Shown here piece by piece: positions 1 to 5,490 of a DNA stretch of 8,856 bases. The stretch's first letter is position 1. Each line of letters begins with the position of its first letter. The position numbers were made by a program, and so were the translations under genes. The notes beneath the pieces were generated by a model. That model saw only the letters and a program-made list of their open reading frames with translations, did not search any database and was not told where the DNA came from. Source of the stretch: a gamma proteobacterium symbiont of Bathyaustriella thionipta (GTDB lineage Bacteria; Pseudomonadota; Gammaproteobacteria; Chromatiales; Chromatiaceae); contig JAHXHF010000293.1 of NCBI GenBank assembly GCA_025656895.1, positions 1 through 8,856 on the forward strand. Reading direction: 5' to 3'.

Positions 1-56
1 CGCTAGAAAAGGTCGAGGCATTGCTTCCCTGGAACATGAAGGAAGCATTATTCTGA
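1..56 (+). CDS. IS66-family transposase, C-terminal fragment (5' part outside window)
   Basis: Reading from position 3, the frame gives LEKVEALLPWNMKEALF and then TGA at 54-56. IS66 transposases commonly end with a short segment containing (E/D)xLLPWN shortly before their stop, which matches here. The stop lies 35 bases inside the inferred IS terminus at 91, a reasonable distance for this family. The last nine bases overlap the gshA stop region on the opposite strand. Only 17 residues are visible, so catalytic residues cannot be examined and intactness is unknown. An alternative frame starting at position 2 is also open to a TAA at 65-67, but it has no recognisable motif. Confidence 0.4.
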   Translation, partial: LEKVEALLPWNMKEALF

Positions 57-91
57 AATGGGGTTAAGAGGGCTGATTCTTTGGCGCTTAC
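1..91 (+). mobile_element. Right-hand end of an IS66-family insertion sequence (partial)
   Basis: Two independent signs suggest that the window starts inside an insertion sequence. First, a rightward reading frame open from the left edge ends at 54-56 with a peptide containing ALLPWN, a motif characteristic of the C-terminus of IS66 transposases. Second, 35 bases after that stop the sequence reads GGCGCTTAC (83-91), the reverse complement of GTAAGCGCC. IS66-family terminal repeats typically begin GTAA, often GTAAGCG. The inferred element boundary is therefore position 91, and the 8-bp target duplication usual for the family would be GGTTGAAA (92-99), repeated at the unseen left end. The element lies across the 3' end of gshA. 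The family assignment rests on short motifs and cannot be confirmed without the rest of the element. Confidence 0.5.
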
Positions 92-1658
92 GGTTGAAAT
101 AGGCTGCCAGATATTCATCAAAGCTCTGTGTATCAGCGGCTTCAATATCCAGTTGCTGCTCCAGTGAAATTTGTCCGGCGCGTTCAAATTCCTTTTGCTG
201 TGCGGCTGATAAAGGTCGCTTGCAAAAATACTGCTGATGCTGCTCTGACAAACGCCGGCCTATGGCATGAAAGCCCTCACCCTGCTCCTGCATTTCCTGC
301 AAAATAATGGCGGAAGGTGTACAGGCCGGATCATCCACCTTGATGCGCTGCCTTGCCACTGCACTCTGGTAGTCATGCCCCCCTTTTGCACCATCCAGAA
401 CAATAGCAATGCTGTCCATAGCGTCGAGTAATTCTTCAGCCCATGCCTGCAAGCGAACCTCCCCGGCGGGTCTTTGCAACATCAAACCCGGCTGTCGGCC
501 ACGATGTGCCACATTCCGCAAATTGGCATCAATCATCTGCCGCTCCTGCAGGTTGATCGTGCTGTCCGTTCGCAATAAACAACTCAGCATCAGCAGTTCC
601 AGAATACGCAACTGGTGCAGGCCGACACCGTTTGGCTCATACGGATTAATATCAATGGAACGCAGCTCGACATAACGCACACCACGCTCTAATAAGGCAT
701 GTACCGGCATTTCATTACCCAGCGGTATCTGCTTGGGGCGCACCGTACTGTAATATTCATTTTCTATTTGTAGAATATTAGCATTCAGTTGCTGATACTG
801 GCCGTTCACCTTGATACCGATTTTTGCATAATCCGCACAAGGCGTCTGTATGGCACAGCGCAAGCTGTCTACATAGCTTTGCACATTGTCATAACAGATA
901 TTCAAACCGGTCTCGAACTCTTTCTCATTCTGATAACCAATGTCACCCATGCGCAAGGAGGTGGCATAGGGTTCAAAATAAGTGGTATCGTTAAAGCTCT
1001 GCAAACGGGTAGGTTTACCGCAAAGAAAAGATTTACAGACCGCCGGAGAAGCGCCAAACAAATACGGCACCAGCCAGCCGGCACGTTGCAAATTGCGAAT
1101 CATGCCAAAATATTGCTGATTGATAAAATCCTGAGCCGACTGATTATCCCCCAGCAGTTGTTGATAAGCCGGCCAGAATGGCTGCTCCAGAGAATAATTA
1201 AAATGCACGCCTGAAATGACCTGCATCACCCGTCCGTAGCGATGCCCCAGGCCACGACGGTAAACTGTTTTCATTTCACCCTGATTGGATTCACCATAAC
1301 GTGCCAATGGAATCTGTTCACCACAATGCAAAATACAGGGCATGCTGGCTGTCCATATAAACTCATCTTGCAGGTGTGAATAAACAAAGCGATGGGTACG
1401 ATCCAGAAATTCCAACGCAGCTTCCGGCCCGACCGTAGCAGGAGTAACAAATTCCAGCATGGCCTCGGAATAATCGGTGGTAATCCAGGGGTGGGTTAAG
1501 GCAGAACCCAGAGCCAAAGGATGTGCGCTCAGCGCGAAACCACCATCGGCTTCGGTACGTACACCTTCTTTTTCCAGACCGATAACACCGGCCGCCAGAT
1601 GATCGGACAAATGGTTATCCACGATCAATTTTAATGCTGACTTGAGCTTGTCATTCAT
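48..1658 (-). CDS. gshA: Glutamate-cysteine ligase (gamma-glutamylcysteine synthetase), type 1
   Basis: This enzyme catalyses the ATP-dependent joining of L-glutamate and L-cysteine, the first and rate-limiting step of glutathione synthesis in the cytoplasm. The 536 residues align by eye with E. coli GshA (518 aa). GLEKEGVR (27-34), WITTDYSEAMLEF (58-70), SMPC, GVHFNYS, PYLFGASPA and IENEYY are all family blocks. E29, D62 and E69 correspond to E. coli metal-binding E27, D60 and E67. The ATG at 1656-1658 overlaps the stop of the upstream FKBP gene (ATGA), implying translational coupling, and gshA is the last gene of the rmuC operon. The C-terminus is odd. E. coli GshA ends just after the block matching EAADTQSFDEYLAAY, whereas this protein continues with about 14 basic and polar residues encoded within the inferred IS66 end (48-91). 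The catalytic domain is intact, so activity is expected. Confidence 0.96.
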   Translation of the reverse strand: MNDKLKSALKLIVDNHLSDHLAAGVIGLEKEGVRTEADGGFALSAHPLALGSALTHPWITTDYSEAMLEFVTPATVGPEAALEFLDRTHRFVYSHLQDEFIWTASMPCILHCGEQIPLARYGESNQGEMKTVYRRGLGHRYGRVMQVISGVHFNYSLEQPFWPAYQQLLGDNQSAQDFINQQYFGMIRNLQRAGWLVPYLFGASPAVCKSFLCGKPTRLQSFNDTTYFEPYATSLRMGDIGYQNEKEFETGLNICYDNVQSYVDSLRCAIQTPCADYAKIGIKVNGQYQQLNANILQIENEYYSTVRPKQIPLGNEMPVHALLERGVRYVELRSIDINPYEPNGVGLHQLRILELLMLSCLLRTDSTINLQERQMIDANLRNVAHRGRQPGLMLQRPAGEVRLQAWAEELLDAMDSIAIVLDGAKGGHDYQSAVARQRIKVDDPACTPSAIILQEMQEQGEGFHAIGRRLSEQHQQYFCKRPLSAAQQKEFERAGQISLEQQLDIEAADTQSFDEYLAAYFNRKRQRISPLNPISE

Positions 1659-2050
1659 CCTTGTTCAACTTCCTTCAGTACTCTGATATCTACCGTCAGT
1701 TTTGCATTAGGCGGAATCACATCCTGTATGCCTTTTTCGCCATAGGCCAGGTGCGGCGCTATCTCTACCCGTCGATAGCCACCCACCCGCATACCCAGAA
1801 TGGCGTAAAAAATTCCGGCAATCAGCGACTCCCGGTCAATTCTTGCAGTATGCTGCAGAAAACCATCTGCCAACTCCTGCAATTTATCATCCAGCTGATA
1901 AGACAGACAATGTTGCGGCTGGCTGACCACTTCACCCCGATTCAGGCTTATACGCATCGCCAACAGGTAATAATGCTGGCGGCGAACTTCTGTGCCTTCA
2001 CCTGCCTGCTCCTCAAGCAGACGTACACCTTTGCGGATAAAAGCGCCCAT
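1655..2050 (-). CDS. Small FKBP-type peptidyl-prolyl isomerase-like protein
   Basis: This is a 131-residue protein without a signal peptide, so probably cytoplasmic. The C-terminal half is clearly FKBP: LIAGIFYAILGMRVGGYRR (76-94), APHLAYGEKG (98-107) and IPPNAKLTVDIRVLKE (112-127) match the core strands and the 80s loop. FKBPs catalyse cis-trans isomerisation of X-Pro bonds. Y103 corresponds to FKBP12 Y82. The other pocket aromatics appear replaced: I80 sits at the W59 position and V120 at the F99 position, and there is no FD motif like F36-D37. Catalysis may therefore be weak, and a chaperone or binding role is possible. The gene starts 6 bp after the rmuC stop and overlaps gshA by 4 bp, so it is part of a coupled three-gene operon. 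The start is supported by AAAGGA about 10 bases upstream. Its substrate is unknown. Confidence 0.85.
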   Translation of the reverse strand: MGAFIRKGVRLLEEQAGEGTEVRRQHYYLLAMRISLNRGEVVSQPQHCLSYQLDDKLQELADGFLQHTARIDRESLIAGIFYAILGMRVGGYRRVEIAPHLAYGEKGIQDVIPPNAKLTVDIRVLKEVEQG

Positions 2051-2056
2051 ATTCCG

Positions 2057-3634
2057 TCAGCTTCCTTTAGCTTCACCTGAACTTACAGACTTCAAACTAT
2101 CTTTTTTAAAAACCGGCAGTTTGCTCTGTTCTTCCTCATCCAGTTCCACCGTTTCTATATCCACAAAGCGCTTGCTGATTTTTTTCGCTGAAATCTGAAT
2201 CTGCCCCACATCCCGATTGGCCTGGTCAATGTGTTTCGCCAGATCGCCCATACGCTTGTCAAAGCGTTCAAAATCTTTCGACAGGTCACCCAGATGTTTC
2301 TGGATAATATGTACCTGTTTACGTGTTTCCGCGTCCTTCAGCACCGCTCTGGCTGTTGTCACTATCGCCATCATGGTGGTGGGTGATACCAGCCACACAC
2401 GCCGGCTAAAAGCCTCTTCCACCAGATCGGGATATGCAGCGTGAATCTCGGCAAATACTGCTTCCGCCGGTATGAACATAACCGCACCGTCCGAAGTCTC
2501 ACCGGGCAGAATGTATTTTCCGGCAATATCACGGATATGTTTTTTAATATCACGACGAAATTGTGAGCGTGCCGTATTCCGGTCAGACTCAGCCAACGAA
2601 AAATCGGTCATCTTTTGGTAACTTTCCAGAGGAAACTTGGCATCAATAGCAATCGTGCCGGTCGGCTCGGGTAGAAACAGAACACAGTCAGCCCGTTTGC
2701 CGTTGCTTAATATATGCTGCAAGGCATAGGATTTTTGCGGCATGACATTATGAATCAGTGCGTTCAGTTGCACCTCACCGAAAGCACCGCGTGAACGCTT
2801 ATCCGCCAGCACTTCCTGCAAGCTGACCACATTGGAAGACAGTTCGGTAATTTTGCGCTGCGCTTCATCAATGCGGGTTAAATGTGTCAGCACATTATTA
2901 AAGGTTTCGGTGGTTTTTTTGAAACCTTCCGATAGGCGATTTTCAACCTGGCCGCTGATGTCTTTCAAACGCTTATCGGTAGTATCCGTCAGCGCATTCA
3001 CCCGCTGACCCAGTTCATCCCGGGATTGTTTCAAAGACTGCGCAACCTGTTCACCCAGTACCTTGAAACCCTGGTTCAGGGCACTCTGTTGATTTTTCAG
3101 TGCTTCTGACTGACGCTGTTCAAACTGCTGCTTGGTGTCAGCCAGTTGTTTATTAACCGTCTCTTTCAGATTATTCAAAGCCTGTTGTTGTGACTGGCTG
3201 CCATCCGTCAGTGACTGCGTAACCGCTCTGCGGAGATTTTCAAAGCGTTGCAGCAGGTTTTCACGCAGGGCTGCCGCATCTCTGGTTTGCTGCTGCAACA
3301 GGCGTGACTGTTGTTCCAGCACCTGATGCTGCAAAGCCACCATGTCTTTTTCCAAACGGGCTTTCAGCTGGTCAATCGACTGATACTGGCGTGCAGTTTG
3401 CTCGATAATTTGCTTTGCCAGATGGCGCTGTTGCTCCATAGACAACTGTTGCTGACGATCTTCAAGCTGCCTGATCTGTTGCAGCAAAGGCTGCAAGGCT
3501 TCCTGCAGCAGATATTGCTGACCCGCCTGCCTGCGCAGCAAGACAATCAACAGTACAATGCCAGTAAACAACAGCGCCCAGGCAAAGGCTTCACGGTGCA
3601 ACAACACCCAGCTAATAATGGCTTCCAGATCCAA
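2057..3634 (-). CDS. rmuC: DNA recombination protein RmuC
   Basis: RmuC limits DNA inversions and rearrangements at short repeats. Its conserved domain is related to restriction-endonuclease-like folds, but its biochemical activity is poorly defined. The 525-residue protein has an N-terminal membrane segment (about 16-34), a long Gln-rich coiled coil (about 40-260) and the RmuC domain (about 270-480). In that domain RGAFGEVQ (about 281-288), RADCVLFLP (about 312-320) and IAIDAKFPL (about 327-336) carry the conserved Glu, Asp and DxK-type residues expected of the nuclease-like core. The charged tail after about 500 looks disordered. The start is TTG (3632-3634), chosen because GGGAGG lies six bases upstream and translation from it gives the expected membrane anchor. 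The next in-frame ATG would remove the anchor. It is the first gene of the operon with the FKBP gene and gshA and is divergent from mtaB. Confidence 0.93.
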   Translation of the reverse strand: MDLEAIISWVLLHREAFAWALLFTGIVLLIVLLRRQAGQQYLLQEALQPLLQQIRQLEDRQQQLSMEQQRHLAKQIIEQTARQYQSIDQLKARLEKDMVALQHQVLEQQSRLLQQQTRDAAALRENLLQRFENLRRAVTQSLTDGSQSQQQALNNLKETVNKQLADTKQQFEQRQSEALKNQQSALNQGFKVLGEQVAQSLKQSRDELGQRVNALTDTTDKRLKDISGQVENRLSEGFKKTTETFNNVLTHLTRIDEAQRKITELSSNVVSLQEVLADKRSRGAFGEVQLNALIHNVMPQKSYALQHILSNGKRADCVLFLPEPTGTIAIDAKFPLESYQKMTDFSLAESDRNTARSQFRRDIKKHIRDIAGKYILPGETSDGAVMFIPAEAVFAEIHAAYPDLVEEAFSRRVWLVSPTTMMAIVTTARAVLKDAETRKQVHIIQKHLGDLSKDFERFDKRMGDLAKHIDQANRDVGQIQISAKKISKRFVDIETVELDEEEQSKLPVFKKDSLKSVSSGEAKGS

Positions 3635-3718
3635 GCACGGCCTCCCGATAGAAGCTGCTTATCATACACTTTGATCTGTTAGAATGCCTGCTTCATCCAA
3701 GCAACCATCATCATAAAA
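3635..3718. promoter_or_regulatory. Divergent rmuC / mtaB intergenic region with candidate overlapping promoters
   Basis: These 84 bp must contain the start signals of both divergent units. On the minus strand TATGAT (plus positions 3661-3666) is a good -10 candidate for rmuC, about 27 bases before its TTG. On the plus strand TAGAAT (3680-3685) is a -10 candidate for mtaB. Neither has a convincing -35 hexamer at 16-18 bp. The two candidates are only 13 bp apart, so polymerases on the two strands could not bind at once if both are real. No clear Shine-Dalgarno sequence precedes the mtaB ATG. The assignments rest on hexamer similarity only. Confidence 0.35.
3641..3646 (-). promoter_or_regulatory. 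Shine-Dalgarno GGGAGG deciding the rmuC TTG start
   Basis: On the minus strand GGGAGG is followed by CCGTGC and then TTG. This is a strong ribosome-binding site at a six-base spacing, and it supports a TTG start for rmuC. No ATG or GTG in this frame lies nearby with comparable support. Confidence 0.7.
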
Positions 3719-5008
3719 ATGCGTATAAACATGCAGGCACTGGGCTGCCGCCTCAACGAAGCTGAACTGGAAACCTGGTCACGGCAGTTTGCCGAAGCCG
3801 GACATCAGTTAAGCCCCGACAATGAAGCCGCCGATCTGCTGGTGGTGAACAGCTGTGCCGTAACGCAGGAGGCGGTGCGCAAATCACGCAAACTGGTACG
3901 CCGCATGCAGCGCTTGAATCCGGCTGCCAAGCTGGTCATCAGTGGCTGCTATGCCTCCCTGGAAAAAGCCGATGCGCTGAAGGCTCTGGGCGTGGATCTG
4001 ATTATTCCCAATCAGCACAAAGACGAACTGGTAGCACGAGTCTGCCGGGAACTGATCGCTGAAGACATGCCGGCCATCGCTACCGAACCGGCTTTCAACG
4101 CACTCTTCAGCCGGGGTCGGCAACGTGCCTTTATCAAGGTACAGGATGGCTGCCGTTATCGCTGTACTTTCTGCATTGTTACCCACGCACGCGGCGAAGA
4201 GCGCAGCCGCCCCGTCGCTGACATCATTCAGGAAATCAATCATCTCAGCGAACAGGGAGTACGCGAAGCCGTACTGACCGGTGTGCATATTGGTGGCTAT
4301 GGCAGTGACATCAACAGCAACCTGCATAAACTGGTTGCCACCCTGCTGGCCGAAACCGATATTGAACGCTTGCGCATGGGCTCGGTAGAACCCTGGGATT
4401 TGCCTGCCGAATTTTTTTCACTATTCGACAATCCGCGCTTTATGCCGCACCTGCACCTGCCTTTGCAGAGCGGCGCTGATTCGGTACTCAGACGCATGGC
4501 CAGACGTTGCAAAACCGCCGATTACCGTCAATTGCTGAAGGATGCACGCACAGCGGTAGCCGGCATCAATATTACTACCGACATCATTGTCGGCTTCCCC
4601 GGAGAAACCGAATCCGAATGGCAGCAAACACTGGACTATGTAAACGAATGTGCTTTCGGTCACCTGCACATCTTCAGCTATTCACCCCGTGAAGGCACCA
4701 AAGCTGCCGGTTTAGCCCATCAAATCGAGCGGCCAGTCAAACGTGAACGCAGCCAGCAACTGCATGAACTGGGACATTATCTCAAACAGCAACATCTGCA
4801 AAAACAGCTGGGACAAACGGTAAAAGTGCTACTGGAAGAACCGCTGGCAGAAGACCCGGCACGCTACTGGGCTTACACCCCCAACTTCAGCCGCATTGCG
4901 GTTCAGTGTAACGATGATTCAGAGCGAAGTAATGCCATAACGCACTGCCGGATTCAGGCTTGTAGTGATGATGCAAACCATCTGCAGGGAAAAGCAATAG
5001 CCCCCTGA
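3719..5008 (+). CDS. mtaB: tRNA t6A37 methylthiotransferase MtaB
   Basis: MtaB is a radical-SAM enzyme that adds a methylthio group to N6-threonylcarbamoyladenosine at position 37 of tRNAs reading ANN codons, giving ms2t6A and stabilising codon pairing. The 429-residue protein has the three-part family layout. The N-terminal UPF0004 domain has cluster cysteines C10 (LGCRLNEAE), C46 (NSCAVT) and C77 (SGCYAS). The radical-SAM core has C145-x3-C149-x2-C152 (CRYRCTFC), followed by TGVHIGGYG and LHLPLQSGAD, and a TRAM-like C-terminus follows. LGCRLNEAE separates it from MiaB (GCQMN) and RimO (LGCPKN). Family members begin just before the first cysteine motif, supporting this ATG, although no clear ribosome-binding site precedes it. 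It is a single gene, divergent from rmuC, with infA 246 bp downstream under its own promoter. E. coli lacks this enzyme, so its presence helps exclude enterics. Confidence 0.9.
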   Translation: MRINMQALGCRLNEAELETWSRQFAEAGHQLSPDNEAADLLVVNSCAVTQEAVRKSRKLVRRMQRLNPAAKLVISGCYASLEKADALKALGVDLIIPNQHKDELVARVCRELIAEDMPAIATEPAFNALFSRGRQRAFIKVQDGCRYRCTFCIVTHARGEERSRPVADIIQEINHLSEQGVREAVLTGVHIGGYGSDINSNLHKLVATLLAETDIERLRMGSVEPWDLPAEFFSLFDNPRFMPHLHLPLQSGADSVLRRMARRCKTADYRQLLKDARTAVAGINITTDIIVGFPGETESEWQQTLDYVNECAFGHLHIFSYSPREGTKAAGLAHQIERPVKRERSQQLHELGHYLKQQHLQKQLGQTVKVLLEEPLAEDPARYWAYTPNFSRIAVQCNDDSERSNAITHCRIQACSDDANHLQGKAIAP

Positions 5009-5094
5009 TGGTTAGCAAATTCTGGAAGCCGGTCTGACTTACAGCCTGTTCAAAGGGTTACAACATGATCAGAAAAGCAAAAATCACTCCCAAC

Positions 5095-5131
5095 CGTTTG
5101 AATTATCATGATTTATGATGATATTTCAACG
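5095..5131. repeat. Imperfect AT-rich inverted repeat upstream of infA
   Basis: ATCAT (5105-5109) and ATGAT (5115-5119) flank a five-base loop. Outside them CGTTTGAA (from 5095) pairs with TTTCAACG (to 5131) apart from one bulged T, giving a roughly 37-base interrupted hairpin. It lies about 60 bp upstream of the infA -35 area. There is no T-tract, so it does not look like an intrinsic terminator. It could be a protein-binding site or simply AT-rich sequence. Confidence 0.3.
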
Positions 5132-5193
5132 TTATGGTGAAATTTCCGGATCAGGTTATGGAAAGGCATAAGCCGACAATAACAAAAAAAGCA

Positions 5194-5220
5194 ATGGCAT
5201 TATCGCCAGTGTGTTATACT
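5194..5220 (+). promoter_or_regulatory. infA promoter with extended -10
   Basis: TATACT (5215-5220) is preceded by TGT, giving the extended -10 motif TGnTATACT at 5212-5220. The nearest -35-like hexamer is ATGGCA (5194-5199, four of six matches to TTGACA) with a short 15-bp spacer, so recognition probably depends on the extended -10. Transcription would begin about 5227, leaving a leader of roughly 28 nt before the infA ATG, with AGGA in AGCAGGATTT as ribosome-binding site. Confidence 0.6.
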
Positions 5221-5254
5221 TTGCGCCCGTTGAAACAGCTGATTAGCAGGATTT

Positions 5255-5473
5255 ATGGCAAAAGAAGATTTTATTGAAATGGAAGGTACGGTAACTGAAA
5301 CCTTACCGAACACCACCTTCCGGGTTGAACTGGAAAACGGCCACGTGGTTACCGCGCATATTTCCGGAAAAATGCGTAAACACTATATTCGCATACTGAC
5401 CGGCGACAAGGTTACGGTACAACTGACTCCCTATGACCTGAGCAAGGGCCGCATCAGCTACCGCGCGCGTTAA
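5255..5473 (+). CDS. infA: Translation initiation factor IF-1
   Basis: IF-1 binds the A site of the 30S subunit with IF-2 and IF-3 and helps select the initiator tRNA. The protein has 72 residues, exactly the usual length, and forms a single S1-type OB fold. It differs from E. coli IF-1 at only about ten positions. MAKEDFIEMEGTV, NGHVVTAHISGKMRK, IRILTGDKVTV and the closing PYDLSKGRISYR are all family blocks. AGGA precedes the ATG at a short spacing, and an extended -10 promoter lies upstream. It converges on clpA with 17 bp between stop codons, the same arrangement as in E. coli and Pseudomonas. No intrinsic terminator fits in that gap, so the two transcripts probably overlap at their 3' ends. 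Confidence 0.98.
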   Translation: MAKEDFIEMEGTVTETLPNTTFRVELENGHVVTAHISGKMRKHYIRILTGDKVTVQLTPYDLSKGRISYRAR

Positions 5474-5490
5474 GCTTACCTCCGCTTCAA

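Larger units (their letters stand above)
5009..5254. other. mtaB-infA intergenic region (246 bp)
   Basis: No protein or RNA gene is recognisable here. The region carries an AT-rich imperfect inverted repeat (5095-5131), the infA promoter (about 5194-5220) and the infA leader. No rho-independent terminator for mtaB was found, so mtaB transcription may end by another mechanism or run into infA. Confidence 0.6.

Noticed and set aside
2..67. Alternative rightward frame at the left edge ending at 65-67
   Set aside because: It is open only from the window edge and shows no motif. The neighbouring frame has the IS66-type ALLPWN ending and is preferred.
789..1214. Long rightward open frame inside gshA
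   Set aside because: It lies wholly on the opposite strand of a well-supported gene and has no family resemblance or ribosome-binding site.
5134..5277. Small rightward open frame (47 codons) across the infA promoter
   Set aside because: It has no recognisable motif, covers the infA promoter and start in another frame, and has no evidence of translation.
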